Notes: generated by a model not told the origin, from the sequence alone. 64,000 nucleotides of DNA from Castor canadensis (GCF_047511655.1 NC_133400.1:6530001-6594000); one strand, 5' to 3'; counted from the stretch's first letter, positions 36,420 to 48,253 are shown. Made by a program: numbers and translations.

Positions 36420-36955
36420 AATAAAATTGAGTTCTTTTCATGCTTCGCACACCCAAATAAATTCCAGATGGACTGAGGCCAAGATGTGAGAAACAAAACT
36501 TGAAAATATTTAGTTGAAAATATAAGACAATATTTCCATAACCTTGGGGTTGGGAAGGATATCTTAAACAAGATGAGCCTTGAAGCTTGAAGCACTCGAC
36601 TGTGTGAACGTTTTAAAAAGAGTCTGTACATCAAAGAATGGCTGCAGGCCCCCAGAAGATGCTTGCTCCATAGGTGAGTATCCAGGAGTCACAAACGGAA
36701 GTGAAAGGTCACCTGTGAACCATCCCAACATGGACAAAGAAATGAATGGGAAATTTACAAAGCACAAGCAATAGCCTAGGAAAAATGTCTCCACATCACT
36801 AAAAAAACCCAGGGGTTCAGATTAAATGGAGGCACTGTATTGTGCGCTCTTCCAATTGGCAAAAAATGAGTCTGGCACAGCCACACCAAGAAGAAGAGCC
36901 AAGTCCCTGCTGGCAGATGGATGCCTATACAACCAGGTTGGAAAGCATTTGCCTC
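36420..36955 (+). repeat. L1/HAL1-type ORF2-3' fragment
   Basis: 'caaataaattccagatggac...', '...tacatcaaagaatggctgca' and '...ccaattggcaaaaaatgagt' follow the old L1/HAL1 reverse-transcriptase C-terminal region on the + strand. Frames are broken throughout. Confidence 0.65.
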
Positions 36956-37127
36956 ATTTTTTTTTTTTTTTTGTGGTACTGGGGTTTGAACCCAGGGCCT
37001 GCACCTTGAGCTCTTTTATGTTTTTTCGAGATAGGGTTTTGAGAACTATTTGTTCAGTCTGTCTTCAAACTGAGATCCTCCTGATCTCTGCTAGGATTAC
37101 AGGCATAAGCCACCAGTGACCAGCACC
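36956..37127 (-). repeat. Dimeric SINE
   Basis: T16 start, 'tactggggtttgaacccagg', '...ctaggattacaggcataagc'. It is bounded by 'cctcattt' on both sides, a possible short target-site duplication. Confidence 0.8.
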
Positions 37128-37135
37128 TCATTTGT

Positions 37136-37492
37136 TGTTATGGATGAAATATGTCCCCTCACCCACCAAAAAAAAATCCATTTGTTGAAATCTCCACCTT
37201 CAGTACCTCCAAAGGTGATTGAATTTGAGACAGGGTCTTGAAGAGGTAATGATAAAATGAGTCAGGTGGGTGGGTTGTAGTCCAACAGGATTGGTGTCCT
37301 TCTAAGAAGAGATTTGGACATAGAAGCCCACAGAGGGAGAAGGTGACACCTACAAACCAAGGAGAAACCAATCCTGCTTGCATCTCGGAATTCCAGCCTC
37401 CTGAACTGTAGGAGAAAAAAAAAATAACTTCCTGGTGTTTAAAGCACCTGCTCTAATATATTGTTATGGCAGTGCTAGCAAATGAATACACC
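37136..37492 (+). repeat. MaLR/MLT1-type LTR remnant
   Basis: Starts 'tgttatggatgaaatatgtc' and ends 'tgctagcaaatgaataca', the expected TG...CA boundaries. Confidence 0.65.
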
Positions 37493-37549
37493 TGGTAAGA
37501 TCAAAGACGCTCTGACCATCCTTCCTGCAGTTTAACTCTTAGTACCAGT

Positions 37550-38185
37550 CTTAGTCCCTTGCTACTCAAAAAGTGGTTCCCGGACCAGCAGGAAGCAGGA
37601 TGGTCCACAGACATCAGAATCCCAGTCCTACCTGTGACACTGTGAATCAGAACCTGCATTTTAACTTTGACTTTCAACTAGTAGCTCTTCTCAAACACTG
37701 ATCACCTTGGGGACTTGTTAAGACGCAGTCTCTGAGCCGGGTGCTGGTGGCTCATACCTGTAATCCTAGCTACTCAGAAGGCGGAGATCAGGAGGATCAA
37801 GGTTTGAAGCCAGCCCTGGGCAAATAGTTCAAGAGACGCTATCTTGAAAATATTCAACACAAAAAAAAGACTGGTGGAGTGGCTCAAGAGTGCCTGCCTA
37901 GCAAGTGTGAGGCCCTGAGTTCAGACCTCAGTACCACCACCAAAAAAAAAAAAAAGGTGCAAACTCTGGTTGAAGGGTCTGGGATGGAGCCTGATGCTAT
38001 AGCCAGCTGAGAAAGGCATTTTGGGGAAGAAAGAGCCAGGCCAGTGGCCTCCACCCTGGCTGCACTCTGATCCTACCTGGGTCCTCTCTAAGCCCGTTAT
38101 TCAGAGTCTCTGGGTGGAGCCTGGGCATGGACGGTTCTGAAAGTTTCCAGGTGATTCTAAACTGTTATCAGGATGGAGAGGTGCC
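37550..38185. repeat. MER5-like DNA-transposon remnants split by a dimeric SINE
   Basis: 37550-37735 ('tactcaaaaagtggttcccg', '...ggggacttgttaagacgcag') and 38040-38185 ('agtctctgggtggagcctgg...gtttccaggtgattctaaac') resemble the two arms of MER5 (hAT-Charlie) elements. A complete dimeric SINE on the + strand occupies 37736-37957. Confidence 0.6.
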
Positions 38186-38231
38186 ATCCTAGAATGGTAT
38201 ACCTCAGGTGCACAGGTTCAGGCCCGGTGAC

Positions 38232-38475
38232 ACAGACTAAGATGTGGCCTCTGAAGTTCTACCAACATCCCAGGTGAGGTAAGTAGACAGCTCATCCTCT
38301 AAAGTCTGAGCTGCATTAGCATCCAGGGAGGGCTGGGGAAACAGACTGACCTTTGCCCCTCGAGGGTCTGACTCAGCAGTGGGACACCCAGGAATCTGCT
38401 TTGCTAACAAGCTACCAGGTGAGGCTGAGGGCGCTGGCCGTGCCGCAATTTGAGAACTGTTGCACAATGGGCGGT
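38232..38475 (-). repeat. MER5-like element
   Basis: 'gcattagcatccagggaggg...' through 'gcaatttgagaactgttgc', a diverged hAT-Charlie-type arm. Confidence 0.5.
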
Positions 38476-38536
38476 GGAGAAGATTTGCGGAAGCATTGAT
38501 CAAAGTTGAAAAATCAGAAATTACCTTTTGACCGCT

Positions 38537-38937
38537 GTTATGGGTTGAACTATGCCACCCACCCATGTGACACTGAAGTCCTAACCCAGAGTCCCCGTGA
38601 GTGTGAGCTGATTTGGCAACAGGGTCTTTGCAGATGGTCCAGTTAAGATGAGGCTGTTAAGGTGAGCCCTCATCCAAGAGAAGACGGGCTGGACACCAGG
38701 ACAAAAATACCAAGAGGGAGAACACCATGCCCAAAAGAGGTCACGCCAAAGCTGCCAGAAGTGCGGAGACAGGAAGAAACAGGGTCTCCCTTCTCTTCTG
38801 AAGGGTTCCTTCAGAAGGAACCAGCCTGGCCAACACCTGACTTGGGACATCTGTCCTCCACAACTGGGAGGTGATGACTTTTTTGTTAGGCCGCCCAGTT
38901 TGTGGTACTGTTATAGTGACCCTAGAAAATGAAACCA
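38537..38937 (+). repeat. MaLR/MLT1-type LTR remnant, near full length
   Basis: Starts 'tgttatgggttgaactatgc', contains 'gcaacagggtctttgcagat' and 'cacaactgggaggtgatgac', ends 'cccagtttgtggtactgtta...'. About 400 bp, the best preserved of the local group. Confidence 0.65.
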
Positions 38938-39169
38938 GCCCCGTCACAAGAGGGCTAATTCATTGTAGCATGCCTAGCCAATGCGTGATCCATCAGAGTG
39001 AAAGCCACCAACAAAAGTGATCTGCAGAGGGACGCAGCCAGCACAGTGCCACTTACACAGTCTGAAAGCATAAAAGTATTCTATCTTCTTTTTGCAATTA
39101 TAAACGAGTGGTAAATGCTAAGCAGCCCTAATCCAATATCCACAGCACTCCAAGCTCCAAAACTTTTTT

Positions 39170-39485
39170 TCTTTCTGCTTCACTTTTTTTGAGGGAGGAG
39201 CATCTATGCAGCCCAGGCTGGCCTGGAACTCGGGATCCTCCCCTCAGCCTTCCATGTGCACCACTACACTATGGCAAACTCCAGACTTTCTCCTTCTTTT
39301 TTGGCATTCCTGGGGTTTGAGTACAAGGTCTTACTCTTGCTAGACAGGCACTCTACCACTTGAGCCATTCTCCCAGCCTAACCTCCAAAACTTTTTTTTG
39401 GGAAGTGGGAGGTACTTAGGATTGAACTCAGGGCCTCAAACTTGCTAAGCAAGGGCTCTACCCTCAAGCCGCACCCCCCGCCCTT
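39170..39485 (-). repeat. B1 plus two SINE right halves in tandem
   Basis: 39180-39285 is a B1-like element. 39293-39382 and 39390-39485 are two tRNA-like halves, all reversed, each with its own T-run. Confidence 0.7.
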
Positions 39486-39892
39486 CCAAAACTCTTTGAG
39501 CACCCATGTGATCCCACAAGTGGAAAATTCCACATTATGCAATGTTCAAGCACAAAAATCACTAAAATATTCTATCGAATTACCTTGTAGCTGGGTGTTT
39601 TAGGTGTATAAAAACATAAATGAATTTCACGTTTAGACTTGGGTCTCACCCCTAAGATAATTCATTATACATATGCAAATGTCCAAAATCCAGAAATGTC
39701 TGAAACACTTCTGGTCCCAAGCATTTGACAGGAGACAGTCATCCTATAACGGCATAGAAACATGTGGTGGGAGAGAAATAGCAGGTTTTATCCGAAGAGT
39801 GGTGATTTGTCCCCAGAGGGAGAACCAGGATACAAACGAACTCACTGAAGTTGGAAGTTGGGGCTCCAGCTATATCTCTAATGTTATGCTTG
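39486..39892. other. Unique intergenic sequence
   Basis: AT-rich; nothing recognised. Confidence 0.4.
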
Positions 39893-40620
39893 CCTTTTTT
39901 TTTTTTTTTTTTTGGTGGGACTAGGGTTTGAACTCAGGGCTTTGCATTTGCAAAGCAGACACTTTACCACTTGAGCCATACCTCCAGTCCCTTTTGCTTT
40001 GGTTATTTTGGAGAGGGGGTCTTGTGAACTATTTGCCTAGGCTGGCCTTGAACCAAGATTATCCCAAGTAGCTAGGATTACAGGTGTGAGCCACGGATGC
40101 CTGGCAATGCTTTTTAAAAAATGATTGAAAGAAGGCCAGAACTACCTGTACCTAATATAGGTATATTAGGTTCATACCTATAATCTCAGTACTTGAGAGG
40201 CTGAGGCAGGAGCTTGGCCTGGACTACACAATGAGAGTCTATCTCAAAGAATAAAGACAAAAACAAAAGCAAAATGAAGGAAATAAGGTAATAGTCATTT
40301 TGTCAAGCAATATTAATTGGGTGTCTACTGGGTGGGGCCAAAGTCTGGTCAATTTTTTTCCCAGTACTGGGGTTTGAACTCAGGACCTTGCACTTGCTAG
40401 TCAAGGGCTTTACCACTTGAGCCACACCCCAAGTCATTTTGCTTTCAGTGATTTTTTTTTTTCAGATAGGGGCCCATGTTTCTGCCTGGGCCTGCCTTAG
40501 ACCACAATCCTCTTACCTTTGCTTCCCAAGTACCTGGGGATTATAGCTATGAGCTACTACACACAGCCTGTTTTTGAGACAGGACCTCTGCTGACTTGAA
40601 TCACCACACCTGGCCTGGTC
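39893..40620. repeat. SINE cluster (-, +, -)
   Basis: 39895-40105 reversed dimeric SINE with T19. 40165-40265 B1-like on the + strand. 40352-40618 reversed dimeric SINE extended by a second B1-like half. Confidence 0.75.
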
Positions 40621-40678
40621 AATGCTTCTTAAATCCTATCCCCCTCAGGGTATCTGCCACCTCCTTCTAGCAAACACC

Positions 40679-40712
40679 ATAAGATTTCTTATAAGAAATC
40701 ATAAGATTTCTT
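40679..40712. repeat. 18-bp perfect palindrome within a 12-bp direct repeat
   Basis: 'gatttcttataagaaatc' at 40683-40700 equals its own reverse complement. 'ataagatttctt' occurs at 40679-40690 and again at 40701-40712. Confidence 0.9.
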
Positions 40713-40763
40713 TCAACACAAGGTGTGTTACAGAAACTACCCACAATGGTCAAGCATGCACGT

Positions 40764-40795
40764 AACACACACACACGCACACACATATACACACG
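40764..40795. repeat. (CA)n imperfect microsatellite
   Basis: CA run with CG and TA interruptions. Confidence 0.8.
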
Positions 40796-40799
40796 TGTC

Positions 40800-42235
40800 A
40801 AAAAGAGAACCACATAGCAATTTTCCCTGCCCACCTTCTTTTTCATAAAGAAACAGAGATCAGATCCATCCTTCATGTCATGGTAACAGAAAACAACAAC
40901 AACAATGAAAAGACACCAAGAAAGCAGCTGACAGCTGAACAACACAGACTCAGCTTCTAGAGAGGAAGGCAAGCATATCCTGGAGCCTGGACTCCACAGT
41001 GGCCAGGAGGAGAGTGGAGCAAACAAGCTATGGAGCGTTGTCCAGCCCACATGGGGGCGGGGGAGGGGCCCTACCTAAGCTGCCAGCTTGGAAACCAAGA
41101 AAGGGGAGCCCATGAGTCATAGTCACATTCAGAGAGGCCAAGCCCCAAGCTTGAGTGTGGGACCAGGCCGAAGAAAGTCCTGTGGGGAGGCTAGGGGCTC
41201 CCCAGGGATGGTCTCCAACCATCTGTGAGAGTACCAGCACGGACACTGAGTCAGAGAAACTAAGATGAAAGCACCACTTGACTGTAGCTCTCATTTTTTG
41301 AATGACGCCACTGGATGCTGGGAACAGCTGCGTAAATGAGATTTCATGGGCATCGCTTCTTGAACTTCTGGCCAAGGTCAAATGTAGACAGAGTTCATAG
41401 GCAAGTGGGAGTTGAATAGCCAACTAATTCAGTGAGAACCTGCTATGTATGTGCCAGGCTCAAACTTATGCCAGGGGGCCGGCCACAGATGGAGGATGCC
41501 CAGAGTCTGTTTGAAGGTCCCTGGTGATTGACAGCTGGTGGCTTGCCATTTCCTTTAGCAGCCTTGGCTGAGGAGAGGTGACCACCCATGGAGCTGCTCT
41601 TTGGGGGACCAGCTCATTTTCTACACACAGCTTCTTCAGAAGGAAATGCTGTTCTCTACCTTTTACAAGGCTGGCCACCTTGTCCTGGATTGCTGGACCT
41701 TGCCTGGTTTTAGTATTCAATATGCACGCACTCCCAGAAAACGGGTGGCTGGTCACCTTACCTGTTACAAAGGTGGTAACAAGATTGGAGGTGTGAAGTG
41801 ATTGGGCCAGGTCCACTGGAATCCACAGCGGCACAGGTGGGGAAACCAAACAGATCCTGATCAAAACGACTGCCGTTAATGACAAGAGTAGCTGGAGCTG
41901 GACTGTGTGGCCGGCTGGGCCCCAGTGTCACTGCAGAGTGGTATCTCCTTGGAAAAGCAACTTGGAGTTAGCATTGCAAAATTGCTCGTCTTTGACTGAA
42001 TAACGCTGTGTTTGCAAGCCTATTCTTTCCTCTTTTTTGTCTTTTTTATTAAAAGTTACTAGAAAGAAAGTGTTGTCTGCAGCATTATCTTAAGAGAAAA
42101 TAAGAACTTCGAACCCACCAAGGTCAATGGCCCTGGAGTTCGATGACTTTGTGTGTCATGCCCCATCTGTCCCCTGAGATAGTAAGAATAAAGGAAGAAT
42201 TTTTTTAAAAATAAAAGTTGTCTTTTTCTTTTTAA
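40800..42235. other. Unique intergenic sequence with one reversed MIR
   Basis: Reversed MIR-like text at about 41755-41830 ('cttacctgttacaaaggtgg...'). The AT-rich stretch 41960-42230 has no recognised repeat and could be a conserved non-coding element; alignment would tell. Confidence 0.4.
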
Positions 42236-42236
42236 T

Positions 42237-42545
42237 TTAGACTGGGTGTGGTGGTTTAAGCCTGTAATCATACCTGCTTGGGACTCTGAGGTCAGGAGGA
42301 TCACGGTTCTAGGCCAACCTAGGCAAAAAGTTCAACAGACTCCATCTTAACAAAAAAGCTAGGGGCATGGTACACGCCTATCATCCCAGCAATGCAGGAA
42401 ACATAAACAATAGGATCATGGTCCAGGCTGACCTGGACATAAAACAAAACCTATCTCAAAAATAACCAAAGCAGGCCAGGCACTGGTGGCTCACGCCTGT
42501 AATCCTAGCTACTCAGGAGGCAGAGATCAGGAGGACCGCATTTCC
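42237..42545 (+). repeat. Three tandem SINE left halves
   Basis: 42240-42345 ('gtggtggtttaagcctgtaa'), 42355-42470 ('gtacacgcctatcatcccag') and 42474-42543 ('gtggctcacgcctgtaatcc', cut off mid-element at 'aggaggacc'). Confidence 0.7.
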
Positions 42546-42885
42546 GCACCTGACCCTACATATGATTTTATGACTTCCTTTCGATTTGTGATATTATGGG
42601 AACAATATTGATGTTTCTGAAATGACACGCATAGGTGAATTATATATACCTACGAATTCAACTTCTGGTTGGAAAGGCACATTACCAAATACCAGTCCTG
42701 TACATGGAGAATTGCGTGATCTTTTCTGAATCCCTGCCTTGGAGACCAGGGAATGGTTTTGTGATGGGTGAGGCAGAGTGGAATGAGTGACCACAGAGCC
42801 CAACTGTAGTGGGGCCTGTCATAAAAACCAGGGGAATGAATCAGGGGAGGGGGTCCTAGAGTTGTACCACTTCTTCAAGTGGAAA
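42546..42885. other. Unique intergenic sequence
   Basis: Nothing recognised. Confidence 0.4.
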
Positions 42886-42968
42886 CTTTTTTTGGAGCAA
42901 CTGGGGTTTGAACTCAGGGCCTGGTGCTTGCTAGGCAGGTGCTCTACTGTTTGAGCCACACCCCAAAC
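42886..42968 (-). repeat. SINE right half
   Basis: 'ctggggtttgaactcagggc...gtttgagccacaccccaaac'. Flanked by 'cttcaagtggaaactt' on both sides, the target-site duplication (42874-42889 and 42969-42984). Confidence 0.85.
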
Positions 42969-43284
42969 CTTCAAGTGGAAACTTATCAAGCACCTTTGCC
43001 CCGGGCTGGCCTGCCTATGTTGCAATGTGGATATTGGGTGATAAAGACTTTCATCCTGAGTGAAGTCAAAGACAGAAATGGGGAGGCTCCTTAAGAGCAA
43101 GTAGACTTTGAGCCTGAATCCACATAAGACAGTCATCTAACATCACTCCCGAGGAGGGCAGGAAAATGTCAAGGGAAAGATTCTTCCTGATTAATTAACA
43201 GCTTATATGATAGATACATGTTCTAAAGCTTCAGTTTCAAAGACAGAATATTCTTTACATTAATAATAATTTTTAGTTTCCCTC

Positions 43285-43600
43285 TTTGGTTGGGTGAGGT
43301 GGTACACACCTATAATTTCAGCTACTCAGGAAGCAGAGACAGGAGGATGGCAGTTCCAGGCCAGCCAGGGCAATAAGTTAAAGACCCCATCTCAAAAAAA
43401 AAAAAAAAAAAGCTGAGCATGGTGGCATGGCTGTCATTCTAGCTAGGAGCGTAAGTAGGAGAATTGTAGTCCAGGCTGGCCTAAGCAAAAATGAGGGAGC
43501 CTATCTCAAAAGTCACCAAAGCAAAAAGTGCTAGGGGCATGGCTCAAGTGGTAGAGTGTCTGCCTAGCAAGCCTGAGGCCCTATAAGGCCAAAAAGAAAA
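43285..43600 (+). repeat. Composite SINE: left half, B1-like segment, right half
   Basis: 43285-43395 left half, 43414-43520 second B1-like half, 43525-43600 tRNA-like half, separated by A-rich linkers. Confidence 0.75.
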
Positions 43601-43605
43601 CAAAA

Positions 43606-43798
43606 TTTTTTTTTTGTGGTGCTGGGGCTTGAACTCAGGGCCTTCACCTCGAGCCACTCCACCAGCCCTTTTTTGTGAAGGGTTTTTTCAAGATAGCGTC
43701 TCAAGAACTATTTGCCTGATCTGGATTCAAACAGATCCTCCTGCTCTCTGCCTCCTGAGTAGCTAGGATTTCAGGCATGAGCCACCAGCACCCAGCAA
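43606..43798 (-). repeat. Dimeric SINE
   Basis: 'gtgctggggcttgaactcag...' to 'gctaggatttcaggcatgag'. It lies directly after an opposite-strand copy, so the two form an inverted pair. Confidence 0.85.
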
Positions 43799-44364
43799 AA
43801 GTTTCCCTCTTTGACAAACGTGCAAATATTTGAAGACTGCCAAGAGAATTGTCAGATGTCCTGCCTGTAACTTCCTGGTTGGCCTCTGCTGTCACTTAGC
43901 AGGACAAAGCTGGAGAGAACACCAAGGGCTTACAGTTAATTCTGAGTTCACTGGGAAATTGCTGGTGAATGTTTAGCAGGGTGTAACATGATCAGATTTG
44001 CATTTTAGGAACAGTCAACCTTGCAACCGGGTGGATGACACACTGTACTTGATGTCAGCCACAAGGCTGAGAAGCGATGGGAGGGGAAACCTGGAGGCTG
44101 GGAGACCCATCAGGATCTGCAGGGTCCTTAGCAGGTGTGGGAGCAGTGGTGGCTCGAGTCATCCAGGGGACATAGTTGCTCATGTGGTTCATTCAAGGTA
44201 AGGTATGTCGTCAATTTTATCCAGGTAGGGTGGGGCTCAGGGTGACCCTGGTCTTTTCAGAGGTTGAGGCGGGATGAAGTGTCAGTGACCATGACCTGGA
44301 TTACTAAACGGGCAGTAGGTGAGATTGTAGCCCTGTGCCAGGCACTGCTCCCTTCACCCTCCAG
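43799..44364. other. Unique intergenic sequence
   Basis: Nothing recognised. Confidence 0.4.
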
Positions 44365-44480
44365 CCAACACCCATGGAAGGTCCATTCTGTGTGCTACCA
44401 ACATTTTTACAGACAAGGAGGCTCAGAGAGTTTATGCCCACCTCTGCCATGGTCACATCGACAGAGGTTGTGGGGCACTG
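44365..44480 (-). repeat. MIR fragment
   Basis: 'acagacaaggaggctcagagag...' is a reversed MIR core. Confidence 0.5.
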
Positions 44481-44952
44481 ACAGCTGTACCCTGTGCCTA
44501 CACAGCTGCCTGCCAGAGAGACGGTGCAGGGCTCTTTGGGAAGCAGCGTTGACAGGTCCACGCTAGGGAGGAGGTCGGGTCTGGGTGATCTCACACGTGG
44601 GTGGAGATCTCAGGCCCTGCTGGTCAACCAGGGGACCTACCTTGAATGTGCGTATCCTGTGAGTCAAAGGAAGGTGGCTCTGACCTGAGGGGACACAGCT
44701 GCCCCAAGGCAGAGAACATTCTAGACCAACCTCTGACCTCTGAAGTCAGAGGCAACCCTGAGTCAGGCCCAGGAAGGGGGCAGAGGGCTTCCCATCCTGC
44801 TCCTGCATCCATCCTGCTGGTGGTCCTGATACCCAGAGGTCCTTCTCCCTGCACCTGGCTGGGAGGAGAGAGGTGACAGCTAGGGACCTTTCTCCTTCCC
44901 AGTTCCAACCTGTGGCCCTGCAAGCTGGGAGCTCAGACCTCATGGGATCGGA

Positions 44953-44966
44953 GTGCCCTCTGCTGG
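44953..44966 (-). promoter_or_regulatory. CTCF-type motif
   Basis: Minus strand CCAGCAGAGGGCAC satisfies every position of the core consensus CCASYAGRKGGCRS. It lies in non-repeat sequence between GAN and CMIP. Motif match is direct; binding is inferred. Confidence 0.5.
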
Positions 44967-45099
44967 ACATTTTCATGGCCTGCTGTCTGATGTGGGGATA
45001 TTTGGGGGTTTGTGGTGGTGAGATGGGGAAGCAGTCACAGAAGATGGTGACTCCATGGATCAGAAAGAAGAAAGGGGAAAGAGGAGTCCCACTCTTTTC

Positions 45100-45275
45100 T
45101 GTACTGTGGATCGAATCCAGGGCCTCATTCTGCTGCTTAAGCCATACCCGCAATCCTGAATTTGTGTTTTTGAGACAGTCTCAAAAATATTTCCAGGGCT
45201 AGCTTCAAACTCTCAGTACACCTTCACTGCCTCCTGAGTAGGTGGGATTACAGGCGTGAATCAGCATGCCAGGAT
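45100..45275 (-). repeat. Diverged dimeric SINE
   Basis: 'tgtggatcgaatccagggcc...' to 'gtgggattacaggcgtgaat'. Confidence 0.7.
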
Positions 45276-45394
45276 ACAATTTTCCAGCTATACGGGTCTA
45301 CCCAGTCTTCACCCTGACTTTCTGCAGGCTATCCTGTAGGACATGTTTGATTTACAGTTTACATTATCCCACAAAATCATAGTATTAAATTACT

Positions 45395-45473
45395 TTTTTT
45401 TTTAATGCTGGGGTTTGAACGCTGAGCTTACTAAGCAGGTGCTCTACTGTTCAAGCTACACCGCCAGCCCTTT
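45395..45473 (-). repeat. SINE right half
   Basis: 'atgctggggtttgaacgctg...accgccagccc'. Confidence 0.75.
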
Positions 45474-45544
45474 CACTTATCTTAATAGACTGAACCATTC
45501 CCAGGTGTTCACCGGGTGCCAGTTGAGTGGATAGAGCCACTTGT

Positions 45545-45690
45545 CACTCATTGGGTGGTCATGATGTGCCAGCCCCATGCTCTATTACCTGGTTTAATCC
45601 TTTTACCGTCATTATTCAGAAGAGGAAACTGAGATTGAAAAAAATCGAAGCCCACAGCTGGGCAGGTGCAGAAGAACAGGCTTCTCTGGA
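45545..45690 (-). repeat. MIR fragment
   Basis: 'gatgtgccagccccatgctc' then '...aagaggaaactgagattg': reversed MIR. Confidence 0.55.
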
Positions 45691-46219
45691 GGGAAAGAAA
45701 GCAACCCCACGCCCTTTGAGCTTCAATCCTGGTCACACCTGGGCTGGACTCCAGGGTTACCTGGCCCTGTGTAATGCACACAGACTCCTGCTCTCCCAGA
45801 AGTGAGGGAATGGGCTAAGTGAGCTCCTGTGCACGTGATGGGAATGAGGCTCTGGCCAGTAGCTCCCTACGACAGGCACCCAGGGAGGGCTTGATGGAGA
45901 AGGCATAGGGCCTGACACAGGTCACCCCAAGTGCCCACAGGGCATCCAGTACTGTGGGTGGGTGACCCGAGCAGTGCAGGTGGCAGAGGACTTGGGAGAA
46001 TCCGCCCATGCTCAGGAATGGTGATGGAGGAAAACCTGGTTCTCTTCAGGGAAGGTGCCTGGCCCTTTCCAACCAAATCCTTTTAAAACAAGTTCATCTC
46101 AGCTTTGTGGGGTGTGGGACTCAGGCTGCTAGTGTTTCATGAAGATCCCAACAGGCTGCAAAGACCTGACATTGATACGAGGAGATGGGGACAAAAGGGC
46201 AGAAGCAGAACTAACCCTC
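45691..46219. other. Unique intergenic sequence
   Basis: Nothing recognised. Confidence 0.4.
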
Positions 46220-46735
46220 ACTGAGCACCCCAGTCCCGAAGGCCATGCTCTGTGCCTGGGTTTTCCCTTGGCATTTGCACAAGCTGGGTACAAGGTGCAC
46301 ATCCATTATTCACACACAGGGGGTTTCCTTGCTCAGGAGCATGCAGCTGGGGAGTGACAAGCTCAGGATTTGAACTCAGACCTTCTCATCTCTGATAAAC
46401 CCATGCTCTTTCCATTAATTTGAATTTGCCGGTGGCCCACTTTGACTTCTCAATCTTTCTCTTTTCCATGTTTGCACAAGGCTGGTCCTACCCCCTCTGG
46501 CAGCAACACCCAGGGTTCAAGTGCACAGGCTAAAGGATTTCATCCTGGCCCTGCTGCTTCCTAGCACTGGGCAAAATGACTTTGTCACTCTGTCCTTCAG
46601 TTTCCTTCTTTATAAAATAGAGACCTTGATCAGAGTACTTACCTCACAGGACTAATGAGAAAGAGGAAAGGAACTAGTATTTGCAAATATAAAATTCTTA
46701 GAGCCTGGCACAAGATAAATGCTCAATAAGTGAGG
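46220..46735. repeat. Two MIR elements in opposite orientation
   Basis: 46220-46425 reversed MIR ('gctcaggatttgaactcaga'). 46525-46735 forward MIR ('cagtttccttctttataaaa', '...tagagcctggcacaagataa'). Confidence 0.65.
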
Positions 46736-47028
46736 GTTTCTGGCATTTGCTAGTGTAAGACTTTCAGCCCTGGTTGCAAAGCAACTTGGGAGCTTTGGAA
46801 AAAACACATGGGATGTAGCCTTTGACTCAATTGATCTCAGGTGGAGTGCAAGCATGGCATTGGTTGGAGTGCCCAGGTGAGTCTGATGGCCAGGTAAAGG
46901 GAGGACCCACCAAGTCAGAGCCTCTGCATCAGAGCTGACGTCCCAGGTCCTGGGATGGTGGCTGACACTGGGCAGGTGTCAGAAGGTATGGGAGGGTGCT
47001 CACATGCCCCTGTGTCTTCTAACTTTTT
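46736..47028. other. Unique intergenic sequence
   Basis: Nothing recognised. Confidence 0.4.
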
Positions 47029-47235
47029 TTGTTGTTGTTTTGCAGTGCTAGAGTTTGAACTCGGGGCCTGCACCTTAAGCCACTCCACCAGCCTTTTTTT
47101 GTGTGTGTGATGGGATTTTTCAAGATAGAGTATTGTGAACTATTTGCCCAGGGTGACTTCGAACAGCACCATTCTCCTGATCTCTGCCTCCTGAGTAGCT
47201 AGGATTACAGATGTGAGCGACTGGTGCCCGGTGTC
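47029..47235 (-). repeat. Dimeric SINE
   Basis: 'gtgctagagtttgaactcgg...' to 'gctaggattacagatgtgag'. Flanks 'gtgtcttctaactttt' and 'gtgtcttctcactttt' show the target-site duplication (15 of 16 identical). Confidence 0.88.
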
Positions 47236-48250
47236 TTCTCACTTTTGAGGTGAGTTTGGATCTCATCGCCCATCTGCTGGGAGGGCCCAGACCCAGGTCA
47301 TCAGGCCTGAAATGAAGACAGACTTTGTCCTGTTCCCAAAGTCCCTAATCTAATTGTGAAGTCATCCTAGTCCTCCCTCTCTCTGTCGAGGGCTGTGGAA
47401 GTTCCCATTGAGGACTGAGCCGGGAAGGGAGCGGCCCTATGTCTTCCTCAGTCATGGGCTGAGTCCCACCTTAGAGGATGTGGGGTGGTGGAGGCCACGG
47501 AGCTCCTGCCAGTCAGGGCCCGCCCTTTCTAAATCACTCGGATCCCTCTCCCAGAAAGGATGATAAATATTGGCTGCTTATAGCATTGGGACAGATGACT
47601 TCAAACCACTCTGTGGATCTTCATTTCCTCGTGTGGAAAGAGCTAGACCCGATCTTCAGTCTTCCCACACAGGAGATGAAGATTGGGTCTGGTGACGGAT
47701 GACGCAGACTGGGGCTGTGCTCAACGGCTGTGATCGTGATGCTGGGGGCTGTGATGGGGACGGGCCATGGTGGATAGATAGCAGGCTCGCTCACATCACG
47801 TGTGTGCCCTTCTCTCTAAAGTGCTCGGGACTGGGACTTGATTGTGGACAGAGGGGGCACCTGTGATCTGTGTCGCCCTCTTAAGCAGGGACCACCCTGG
47901 GGATCCTATTTGTAGGCTGGGCCCAACATCCTCAACTCTCCTCTGCAGGTTCAACTAAAGGGGACCAAGTGAGGAAGTGCGTACCCTCTAGCAAGCACTT
48001 TTGCCCAACATTTCTTGAGCTCCTCTATGATGATGATGTGGGAAGCATGGAGCAACACAGGTAAAGGCACACCCATCCAGGGCCTCCCAGCAGCCCCTCT
48101 GTCCCTGATTATAGATAGCTGTGACTTGGAGGATTTGAGCTCCAGAACACAGACCTGAGTGTGAACCATTCCTTTTCTACTTTGTGCATGCTTCAGTGAG
48201 GTGTGGCTGAACTCTCAGTGACTGAAGGGACCTCCTGAAATTACCTTTGT
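47236..48250. other. Unique intergenic sequence
   Basis: About 1 kb without a recognised repeat; nothing gene-like. Confidence 0.4.
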
Positions 48251-48253
48251 TTT

